Origin: Ga0077536 sp943370145
GTDB lineage: Bacteria > Pseudomonadota > Gammaproteobacteria > Ga0077536
Direction of reading: 5' to 3'
Length of the DNA stretch: 24,601 nucleotides
Assembly (NCBI GenBank): GCA_943370145.1
Contig: CALRPY020000063.1
Location: 1 to 24,601 of the forward strand
Part shown: piece by piece, positions 14,367 to 20,900 of the stretch
Layout of the letters: each line of letters begins with the position of its first letter
How positions within the stretch are numbered: position 1 is the stretch's first letter
Program-made: the position numbers and the translations under genes
Notes under the pieces: generated by a model
Databases searched by the model: none
What the model saw: only the letters and a program-made list of their open reading frames with translations
What the model was told of the DNA's origin: nothing

Positions 14367-14864
14367 ATGGCCAGTCTGCCCGAGGGCTATCCGACCGAAG
14401 CCTTTGCCGCCTTCGATTTCCTGAAGACCCGCCCGCGCCTGTCGGTCGAGGACCTGAAGGTGCTTGCGATGATCGAGTGCTACGGCGAGACCTTCTACGA
14501 AATCCTCGCACAGGGCGTGGAGGACGAGGAGGCGCGCGCGATGTTGCTGCGCAATGCCGCCGAGGAGCGCGGGCACGCGCACCGCTGCCTGAAGGCCATC
14601 TCGCTGCTCGGGGGCCAGTTCGACCTGCCGGCGAAGGCGGACAATCCGTTCATGGCGCTCGCGCCCGCCGAGATCCCGATGAACGCGGAACTCATCGGCC
14701 TGCTCGAGCAGGGCGAGGTCGATGGCGATCTCGCCTACCAGCACTGGGCCGACGCCGAACCCGTCGCCGAGATCGCGCAGCTCTACCGCCTGAACGGCCG
14801 CGAGGAGATCCGCCACTGCGAACGCGTAGGGCAGGTCAAGGAGCGCCTGCGCCTGCAGGCCTGA
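14367..14864 (+). CDS. Ferritin-like (rubrerythrin-type) four-helix protein
   Basis: The product is 165 aa. It has the paired carboxylate/histidine pattern of ferritin-like proteins: E37 and E41 in MIECYGETFYE, E67-x-x-H70 in EERGHAHR, and a second half with E131 and E147-x-x-H150 in EEIRHCERV. Such sites hold two irons and serve peroxide reduction, oxygen sensing or iron handling; no rubredoxin domain is attached. GGGAG lies about 8 bases before the ATG. A perfect hairpin follows the stop. It appears to be a single-gene unit facing the P450 gene. Confidence 0.8.
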   Translation: MASLPEGYPTEAFAAFDFLKTRPRLSVEDLKVLAMIECYGETFYEILAQGVEDEEARAMLLRNAAEERGHAHRCLKAISLLGGQFDLPAKADNPFMALAPAEIPMNAELIGLLEQGEVDGDLAYQHWADAEPVAEIAQLYRLNGREEIRHCERVGQVKERLRLQA

Positions 14865-14888
14865 GGCGGGTTCCAGTCATCGCAACCG

Positions 14889-14920
14889 GATCCCGGCCTG
14901 CGCTGGCGCAGGCCGGGATC
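14889..14920. terminator. Perfect GC hairpin between convergent genes
   Basis: GATCCCGGCCTGCGC (14889-14903) is exactly complementary to GCGCAGGCCGGGATC (14906-14920), leaving a practical 4-base loop. It lies between the ferritin-like gene and the convergent P450 gene. There is no T tract, so it may be a bidirectional 3' end stabiliser or a weak terminator. Confidence 0.65.
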
Positions 14921-14929
14921 GCGCGTGGG

Positions 14930-16213
14930 CTAGCGCAGCGCTACGCCCAGCTTTGAATATCCCGAGACGTGCGTGTTCGCGATGCGGTGTGATTCGCCGG
15001 TCAGCGCGAGGCGCGGCAGCACGGGCAGCAGGGCCTTCAGCATCGAGCGCAGTTCCGCCTTCGCGAGGTTCGTGCCGAGGCAGAAGTGGGCACCGAAGCC
15101 GAAGCTGATGTGCGGGTTCGGATTGCGCGTGATGTCGAAGCGGTAGGGATCGTCGAACACGCGCTCGTCGCGGTTCGCGGAAGGGTAGAACACGCAGACC
15201 GTGTCGCCCGGCCGCAGCGCCGTGCCGGCGAGTTCGAAGTCCTCGGTCACCGTGCGCAGGAAGCTGATGACCGGTGAGGTCCAGCGCAGGATCTCGTCCG
15301 CCGCGCTCCCGACCAGCGACGGATCGCGGCACAGCAGATCCCGCATCTCCGGATGCTCCAGCAACGCGACGAGGCCACCGACTGTCGCATTGCGCGTGGT
15401 CTCGTTCCCCGCCCCGATCAGCAGGAGCAGGTAGCCGTTCAACTGCTGGTCGTTGAGGACCTTGCCGTCGACGGTGCCGTTGACGAGCCGGTTGATGAAC
15501 GCTGACGGGCCGCCGCCGGGCTGACGGTGCTCGTGAATCAGTGCCTCGAGATAGGCGCGCATGTCGTTCATGTTGCGCTCTGCCGCCTCGGCCACGGTCT
15601 CCCCCGGCAGCATGTCCTCCGGCTCGACCTCACCGATAATCGCGTTGGTCCACACGATCAGCTGTTTCCAGTCATCGGGCGCCAGCCCGATGATTTCACC
15701 GGTCGCGGCGAGCGGCAGCTTGGCGGCGAACGCCGACACGAAATCGCACTGGCCGTCCCGTTCGAGCGTCGCGATCAATTCACTGGCGAAGCCTGCGGCG
15801 AGCCCATCGAAGTGCGCGCCGGCGCTGCGCATGCAGCCCTGCGTGAAGGCCCAGCTCGAGAGCTTGCGCGTCTGCCGGTGGCGCGGATCGTCCATGAACA
15901 CCAGGTCGGGAGGCTCGGCAGGATTCCAGCCGCGCGACTTGCCGAAGGCGTCGAGGCCCCCGCGTAGCAGTTCCGGCTCGCCCTTCAGCGCGAGGCGCAG
16001 CCGCGGCCCGCCGTTGATGAACACGCGCGAGTTCTCCGACACGGTCATCACGTCCGCGTGGCGGGTGACGGCCCAGAACGGTTCGATGTCGTCGCGCTCG
16101 TAGCGGAAGACGGGCTTATCGCGCCGCAGCTGATCCCACTCGCGCCAGGGAAAGCCCTGTTCGGCATAGCGTCGCGGCGTATGGATGTCGATCTGCTGCA
16201 GGTCGAAACTCAT
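14930..16213 (-). CDS. Cytochrome P450 (soluble bacterial type)
   Basis: The product is 427 aa with all P450 landmarks: I-helix oxygen-binding GAGNETT (267-273), K-helix ExxR (E307, R310), and heme-binding FGFGAHFCLG with thiolate C378. No membrane anchor, so it depends on soluble ferredoxin partners, none of which is in the window. The overall look (SFDLQQIDIHTPRRYAEQG start, ISFGFGAHFCLGTNLAKAE) fits the CYP124/125/142-like group that hydroxylates steroids, terpenoids or fatty acid chains. Start at 16213 is supported by GAGGAG; the frame continues upstream without a ribosome site. Divergent from the Rieske gene across 189 bases in which I see no clear operator. Confidence 0.93.
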   Translation of the reverse strand: MSFDLQQIDIHTPRRYAEQGFPWREWDQLRRDKPVFRYERDDIEPFWAVTRHADVMTVSENSRVFINGGPRLRLALKGEPELLRGGLDAFGKSRGWNPAEPPDLVFMDDPRHRQTRKLSSWAFTQGCMRSAGAHFDGLAAGFASELIATLERDGQCDFVSAFAAKLPLAATGEIIGLAPDDWKQLIVWTNAIIGEVEPEDMLPGETVAEAAERNMNDMRAYLEALIHEHRQPGGGPSAFINRLVNGTVDGKVLNDQQLNGYLLLLIGAGNETTRNATVGGLVALLEHPEMRDLLCRDPSLVGSAADEILRWTSPVISFLRTVTEDFELAGTALRPGDTVCVFYPSANRDERVFDDPYRFDITRNPNPHISFGFGAHFCLGTNLAKAELRSMLKALLPVLPRLALTGESHRIANTHVSGYSKLGVALR

Positions 16214-16402
16214 GGGCGCTCCTCGTGCATGGTTGACTGGGGCGTGCGCGCGACTGCGAGTGCTCTTGATTCGAGTATCCACGGCCACCGGAAGCTCGTC
16301 CAGCCCGTGGAAATTGCCGCGGTGCGATGACGCACTCGCAGCGTTTACCTCGGCCCGATGCGTCGATTAGGCTCCGGTTTTCACCGGGTACGGGAGCCGC
16401 GC

Positions 16403-16957
16403 ATGCGCGAACGACACGACGAAGAACCCGCCGCCATCGCGCGCCGCCGTTTCATGCACGGCACGCTGTGCGCCGCGGTCTGCGCCGCAAGCGCCGCGCG
16501 CGCGCCGGCCGCCGACACGCCCGCGGACAAGCTGCCGCCGACGGCGGGCGACGAACTCGCGTTTCCGAGCTGGGAGCAGGACGGGCGACTCGTGCGGCCC
16601 GACGATCTCGCGCCGGGCGCCGCGCCGCTCCTCGTCTATCCGCGTGACGCGGCGAGCGGCGTCACGCGCGAACGCTCGCGGCTCAACCAGGTCCTGCTGC
16701 TGCAGCCGGCGGCCGGCGCGGCACCGCTCGCGTTTTCCGCCGTCTGCACCCACGCCGCCTGTGCGGTGTCGGAGTGGAACGGCGAGCGCCTGGTGCTCGT
16801 CTGCCCTTGCCACGCGTCGGAATACGATCCGGCGCAACGCGCGAAGGTCGTCGGCGGGCCTGCGCCGCGCGCGTTGCCCGCGCTGCCGATCGCGCTGCGC
16901 GACGATCGTTACGTCATCACGGGTCCTTTCACCGGTCCCGTCGGCGCGCCGGCTTGA
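16403..16957 (+). CDS. Tat-exported Rieske [2Fe-2S] protein
   Basis: The product is 184 aa. The N-terminus has a twin-arginine signal, ARRRFMHGTLCAAVCAAS (13-30), ending near ARAPAA, so it is exported folded. The Rieske cluster motifs are CTHAAC (C115, H117, C120) and CPCHASEYD (C134, C136, H137); C115, H117, C134 and H137 ligate the iron-sulfur cluster and C120 with C136 form the stabilising disulfide. ATG at 16403 is chosen for GGGAG upstream; an earlier ATG at 16358 would bury the signal. The PQQ dehydrogenase gene starts 35 bases downstream, so this protein may carry electrons from it in the periplasm. It lacks the membrane helix and length of bc1 Rieske proteins. Confidence 0.88.
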   Translation: MRERHDEEPAAIARRRFMHGTLCAAVCAASAARAPAADTPADKLPPTAGDELAFPSWEQDGRLVRPDDLAPGAAPLLVYPRDAASGVTRERSRLNQVLLLQPAAGAAPLAFSAVCTHAACAVSEWNGERLVLVCPCHASEYDPAQRAKVVGGPAPRALPALPIALRDDRYVITGPFTGPVGAPA

Positions 16958-16992
16958 TCGCGTCGCCCGTCATCGAGTCGAGATCCCCCGCC

Positions 16993-18708
16993 ATGCCACG
17001 CTTCCTTCTCGCATTCGCCGCACTGTGCAGCCTGTTGCCGGGCGCCCGTGCGGATGCGCCCCGCGCCCCGGCTTACAATGGCGTCACCGACGCGCGTCTC
17101 GCCGCGCCCGAGCCGCACAACTGGCTGATGACGCGCGGCGACTACGGCAGCCTCGGCTACAGCCCGCTCGAGGAGATCACAGCGGCGAACGTCGCGCGCC
17201 TGAAGCCCGTGTGGACTTTCTCGACCGGGGTCACCGAGGCCCACCAGTCGCCACCCGTCGTCAACGACGGCGTGATGTTCATCACCACGCCGCGCAACCA
17301 GGTGCTCGCGCTGGATGCGCGCAGCGGTGAACTCCTGTGGCGCTATGCGCGCGAGCTGCCCGCGGATCTCTTCCAGCTGCATCCGACCAACCGCGGCGTC
17401 GCGCTGTACGGAGATCTCGTCTATCTCGCGACGCTGGATGCATACCTCGTCGCGCTCGACGCGCGCAGCGGTGAAGTCGTGTGGGAGCAGCAGGTGGAGG
17501 ACTACCTCTCGGGCTACTACATGACGCTGGCGCCGCTGGTGGCCGGCGGCAAGGTCATGGTCGGCGTGTCGGGCGGTGAATTCGGGATTCGCGGTTTCGT
17601 GCAGGCCTTCGACGCGAAGACCGGTGAACCCGCGTGGAAGACCTACACGGTGCCCGGGCCCGGCGAGCCCGGCCACGACTCCTGGCCGGGCAACAGCTGG
17701 CAGCGTGGCGGCGTGCCGGTGTGGGTCACCGGCAGTTACGACACGTCCACCAGGCTCGCGTACTGGGGCACCGGCAACGCCGGGCCGTGGATTGGCGACG
17801 ACCGCAAGGGCGACAACCTCTATGCGACCTCGGTGCTTGCGCTCGACGTCGAGAGCGGCGCGATCCGCGCGCATCACCAGTACCACTGGCACGATGTCTG
17901 GGACTGGGACGAGGTCGCCGCGCCCCTGCTCATCGACATCGAGCGCGACGGCGTGAAGCGCAAAGCGCTGGTCCACGCCGGCCGCGACGGCTACCTGTGG
18001 ACGCTCGAGCGCCGCGACGACGGCATCGGTTTCCTCGACGCGAAACCCTATGTCACGCAGAACGTCTACACCGGCATCGATCCGAAGACCGGCCGGCCGG
18101 GCTACGACGAGGCGCGCGTACCCCGCGTCGGGCAACGCACCGAGTTCTGCCCGAGCATCTGGGGCGGCAAGGACTGGCCGCCCGCGGCCTACAGTCCGCA
18201 GACGGGGCTCTTGTACATCCCGGCCAATGAAAATCTCTGCGGCGCGATCACGGGCGAGACCGCGAAGTACCGCCCGGGCGAGCTCTACATGGGCGTGCCG
18301 CTGACCAAGCTCGAAGTGCTGCCGACGGCGGCCGCGAAGGAACACATCGGCGAACTGCAGGCCTGGGATCTCGCAACGGGCAAGCGCGCGTGGAAGGTCG
18401 ACTTCAAGTCGCACAACTGGGGGCCGGTGCTCGCGACCGGCGGCGGCCTCGTCTTCGCCGGCGGCACGAACGATCGCTACTTCAGGGCCTTCGACGCGCG
18501 TTCGGGCAAGCAACTCTGGCAGCAGCGCACGAATTCCGGCGTCGTCGGCATGCCGGCGAGTTACGCGATCGACGGCAGGCAGTACATCGCCGTGCAGTCC
18601 GGCTGGGGCGTCGATGCCCAGCGCAAGCAGGACTTCCTCGACAAGGCCTTCGGCACGAAGACGCAGGTGCCGCAGGGTGGCGTGCTGTGGGTGTTCGCGC
18701 TGCCCTGA
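16993..18708 (+). CDS. Periplasmic PQQ-dependent alcohol dehydrogenase with lanthanide-type site
   Basis: The product is 571 aa with a Sec signal peptide (1-20, ending GARA) and the eight-bladed propeller of methanol/ethanol-type quinoproteins (repeated W motifs such as LDARSGELLW and LDARSGEVVW). Metal and PQQ residues are visible: E196 in GGEFGIRG, N262 in GTGNAGPW, catalytic D304 in VWDWDE. A second acid, D306, lies two residues on; this extra Asp marks lanthanide-using enzymes such as XoxF. The usual vicinal Cys-Cys is absent: before NRG (133-135) the residues are QLHPT. There is no cytochrome c domain, so electrons must go to another carrier, plausibly the Rieske protein upstream. Substrate unknown. 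Confidence 0.9.
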   Translation: MPRFLLAFAALCSLLPGARADAPRAPAYNGVTDARLAAPEPHNWLMTRGDYGSLGYSPLEEITAANVARLKPVWTFSTGVTEAHQSPPVVNDGVMFITTPRNQVLALDARSGELLWRYARELPADLFQLHPTNRGVALYGDLVYLATLDAYLVALDARSGEVVWEQQVEDYLSGYYMTLAPLVAGGKVMVGVSGGEFGIRGFVQAFDAKTGEPAWKTYTVPGPGEPGHDSWPGNSWQRGGVPVWVTGSYDTSTRLAYWGTGNAGPWIGDDRKGDNLYATSVLALDVESGAIRAHHQYHWHDVWDWDEVAAPLLIDIERDGVKRKALVHAGRDGYLWTLERRDDGIGFLDAKPYVTQNVYTGIDPKTGRPGYDEARVPRVGQRTEFCPSIWGGKDWPPAAYSPQTGLLYIPANENLCGAITGETAKYRPGELYMGVPLTKLEVLPTAAAKEHIGELQAWDLATGKRAWKVDFKSHNWGPVLATGGGLVFAGGTNDRYFRAFDARSGKQLWQQRTNSGVVGMPASYAIDGRQYIAVQSGWGVDAQRKQDFLDKAFGTKTQVPQGGVLWVFALP

Positions 18709-18750
18709 TGCCCGGCGCCGGCGCCGGCGCGTGGACGAGGAGGACACTTC

Positions 18751-18806
18751 GCCTCTCCCGCCCCGGGAGAGGTGAGCAGCGATCTCCGCCTCTCCCGCCC
18801 CGGGAG
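18751..18806. repeat. REP-like hairpins GCCTCTCCCGCCCCGGGAG, two copies
   Basis: CCTCTCCC (18752-18759) pairs with GGGAGAGG (18765-18772). A second, truncated copy GCCTCTCCCGCCCCGGGAG stands at 18788-18806. The first copy is an uninterrupted version of the sequence split by element B at 19726-19742 and 20187-20203. It lies between the convergent PQQ dehydrogenase and GST-like genes and could serve as a 3' end signal. The run of GCCGGC units just before it (about 18714-18730) is simple GC-rich sequence. Confidence 0.85.
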
Positions 18807-18840
18807 CAGCCGCATCGGCCGTGGTCGCCGCAAACCCCGC

Positions 18841-19680
18841 TCAGAACACCACGGGCAGTTCGAGGTGCGTGTCGTAGATGAAGTCACGATGCCTGCGCAG
18901 CGCCGGGGTCAGCGCCGCGTCGATGCGCGGATCGCTGTTGCCGTAGGGGCCGCCACGGAAGGCGTCGGCCATCGGGCAGCGCTCGGGCGGCATCGGGTCG
19001 AGGATGGCGCAGCTTGCCGCCCAGTAGATGTCGAGCGCCGACAGCCGGTCGCCAATGAGGTACTTCCGCCCGGCCGCATGCTGGCGCTCGAGCTGGCGCG
19101 CGAAGCCTTCGACGATCGCCACGATCTTCAGCGTGGCTTTCTCCGCGCCCTCCGGCGTGTAGCCGTACTTCCTGCCCAGGAATTCGAAGAAGCCGCGCTG
19201 CGGGTCGTTCGCCGGCATCGACTTCAGAGGACCGTCCACCATCAACAGCCGCTTTTCCCACACCAGGCCGTTCTCGCCGAGCAACTCGTTCGCCATGCCG
19301 AACATGCGCACGCGCTCCTCCATGTCCGCCGGGACCAGCGGCGGGTTCGGCTGCAGCCTTTCGGCTAGATTCAGCTGGTCGATCCACGACGAGCGCGGCC
19401 GCTCGTCATTCCAGGCGACGACCGGCGCGCTGCCCTGCCCGCTCCACTCGATGAGTTCGCTCTGCGTGTCGTTCATGCCGATCGCGAGGTCCGACGCGCC
19501 CGCATTCGCGCTCTTCACCGGCACGTAGGACAGGCCCTTCACGTGGAAGATGCCCTTGCACGATTCCCGCCATGGGCCCGGGATCGGATAGGCGCCCAGC
19601 ACGATGCGCAGCCCCGACATCTGGCGGGCCTCGGCAATCGTCACGTAATTCAGCTTGATGTCGGTCATTTCGATGGCCAT
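18841..19680 (-). CDS. Glutathione S-transferase family protein
   Basis: The product is 279 aa. The N-terminal part (about 15-110) is a thioredoxin-like GST domain with IVLGAYPIPGPWRESCKGIF and a GSAPVVAWNDE strand, where the usual VP-x-L motif reads APVV. The C-terminal helical domain ends with the GST signature YLIGDRLSALDIYWA. The catalytic residue is not obvious, though Cys41 is in a suitable region. The start MAIEMT at 19680 is backed by GGGGAG; MTDIKLN four residues later is possible. The upstream extension of the frame runs into element B and is not coding. Substrate unknown. Confidence 0.8.
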   Translation of the reverse strand: MAIEMTDIKLNYVTIAEARQMSGLRIVLGAYPIPGPWRESCKGIFHVKGLSYVPVKSANAGASDLAIGMNDTQSELIEWSGQGSAPVVAWNDERPRSSWIDQLNLAERLQPNPPLVPADMEERVRMFGMANELLGENGLVWEKRLLMVDGPLKSMPANDPQRGFFEFLGRKYGYTPEGAEKATLKIVAIVEGFARQLERQHAAGRKYLIGDRLSALDIYWAASCAILDPMPPERCPMADAFRGGPYGNSDPRIDAALTPALRRHRDFIYDTHLELPVVF

Positions 19681-19884
19681 GCGGAGCTCCCCGGAATTTT
19701 CTCGTAGCCTACCAGCTTCCTCTTCGCCTCTCCCGCCCCGGGCTGCCTCTTGTTCACATTTGGACGCGGGTGCGGGTGTCCGCTTGCTGATGGGCCAACG
19801 AGCAACTGCGTCCCGCGCTGCGCTCAGCCGGTCTGCAGGGTCCAAGGCCCGCCGGTTCCGACCATGGCATCGAGAATCCTCAGC

Positions 19885-19925
19885 GGAGAAAAGGTGTCAG
19901 ATTTCAAATCTGACACCCTTTCTCC
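19885..19925. repeat. Palindrome, GTGTCAGATTT-N-AAATCTGACAC family, copy 3
   Basis: Arms of 20 bases with one mismatch (19885-19904 and 19906-19925) around a central C. The left arm GGAGAAAAGGTGTCAGATTT is identical to copy 2. It lies inside element B. Confidence 0.95.
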
Positions 19926-19942
19926 CCTCGATTACGCGACTG

Positions 19943-20035
19943 CTCCGTGTCCTCCGTGCGCTCCGTGGTGAAACCCGGCGTTGCCGCGGCAACAGGCGCC
20001 GAATGTTGACCACGGAGCGCACGGAGGACACGGAG
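19943..20035. repeat. Core inverted repeat of element B
   Basis: 27-base arms (19943-19969 and 20009-20035) are perfectly complementary. Each is three 9-mers ending in CACGGAG on the right arm. Compared with element A, one outer 9-mer is missing there on the left. Confidence 0.9.
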
Positions 20036-20233
20036 AAGAACGGTGAATGGCGGAATGCGCCTCTGCCGTGGCAATGCCGGCCGGGCGGCACCTGCCCACC
20101 CGATCCTCTCGGTGTTCTCGGTGTTCCCGGTGGCCCATCAAAGTCTGTATCCCGATACACGCGTCCAAATTGTGACCAAGAGACAGCCCGCCCCGGGAGA
20201 GGCCGCGCGCCCGCGAACGCGGGCGCAGCCGGA

Positions 20234-20875
20234 TCACCCTCCGCGCAAGGCCTCGAGTTCCGCCTGCAGCATCGCGACCATCACCTCGAGCTTCTCGACG
20301 CGCGCCGCGAGACCCGCTTCGTCCACGGCATGGGGTGCAGCCGCCGGCGCGGCGACCGATTCGATATGGCCGCTGAACAGGTGGGCGTAGCGCGACTCGC
20401 GCTCGCCCGGCGCGCGGGCCAGGCGGGCGACGAAGGGGCCGTCCTCGCGCGCGATGAGGTGCTCCAGCGTCGTCTCCACCGCGGCGACGTCCGCGAAATC
20501 GCACAGCCGCTGCGTACGCGTGCGCAGCTCGCCCGGTGTCTGCGGCCCGCGCAGCAGCAGCACGCAGACGATGCCGAGCTCACCTGGCGTGAACTGCAGC
20601 GGACCGAACTCCGTGTTGCAGAAGCGATGGCGGTATTTCGTGGTGCGCCCCCCGAAGCCACCCTTGTCACTGACGAGGAAGCGCTTCACGAGGCTGTCGG
20701 CGATCGCCTGCACCTCACGCTCGTCGAGCTCCAGCACCGGGTCGCGGTTCGTTTTCTGGTTGCACGCGCCGGTCAGCGCGTTCAGCGACAGCGGATACTG
20801 GTCCGGCGTCGTGATTTCCTTTTCGATCAGGCAGCCGATGACGCGGGCCTCTAGCGGGGTCAGTTCAATCTTCAT
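20234..20875 (-). CDS. yceH: YceH family protein (DUF480)
   Basis: The product is 213 aa, the usual YceH length (E. coli about 215). Typical segments are LTPLEARVIGCLIEKEITTP (5-24), DQYPLSLNALTGACNQKTNR (25-44), FGGRTTKYRHRFCN and ELGIVCVLLLRGPQTPGELR; these are two winged-helix domains. The C terminus is a short coiled coil (LAARVEKLEVMVAMLQAELE). The role is not established; a DNA-binding regulator is likely from the fold. AGGAGG precedes the ATG at 20875. It starts 25 bases after the MMPL gene on the same strand, so the two may form an operon. Confidence 0.93.
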   Translation of the reverse strand: MKIELTPLEARVIGCLIEKEITTPDQYPLSLNALTGACNQKTNRDPVLELDEREVQAIADSLVKRFLVSDKGGFGGRTTKYRHRFCNTEFGPLQFTPGELGIVCVLLLRGPQTPGELRTRTQRLCDFADVAAVETTLEHLIAREDGPFVARLARAPGERESRYAHLFSGHIESVAAPAAAPHAVDEAGLAARVEKLEVMVAMLQAELEALRGG

Positions 20876-20900
20876 CCATCCTCCTGGTGGGGCCCGTCCG

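Larger units (their letters stand above)
19743..20186. mobile_element. Non-coding transposon-like element B (MITE-like, IS50/Tn5-like ends)
   Basis: 444 bp without a gene. The left end CTGCCTCTTGTTCACATTT and the right end read inward, CTGTCTCTTGGTCACAATTT, match element A's ends and resemble Tn5/IS50 ends. Inside are a copy of the GTGTCAGATTT palindrome (19885-19925), the core with 27-bp inverted repeats (19943-19969 and 20009-20035), the 73-base module (about 20038-20110, 69 of 73 to element A's in reverse complement) and right-hand 9-mer arms. The left half differs from element A and instead carries a block shared with 6046-6160. Confidence 0.75.
19726..20203. repeat. REP hairpin split by element B, with 11-bp direct repeat
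   Basis: Left flank GCCTCTCCCGCCCCGGG (19726-19742) and right flank CCCGCCCCGGGAGAGGC (20187-20203) share CCCGCCCCGGG (19732-19742 and 20187-20197) as a direct repeat. Removing the element and one copy gives GCCTCT-CCCGCCCCGGG-AGAGGC, the uninterrupted hairpin at 18751-18772 apart from the last base. This is what a target-site duplication looks like. Confidence 0.8.

Noticed and set aside
18713..18731. GCCGGC tandem units as a regulatory site
   Set aside because: Low-complexity GC sequence just after a stop codon; no further support.
16909..18747. A 612-codon open frame opposite the PQQ dehydrogenase gene
   Set aside because: Antisense shadow produced by GC-rich codon bias; the plus-strand frame has full family motifs.
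19750..20160. Open frames across element B on both strands
   Set aside because: Same repeat artefact; the frames encode translated 9-mer and palindrome sequence.
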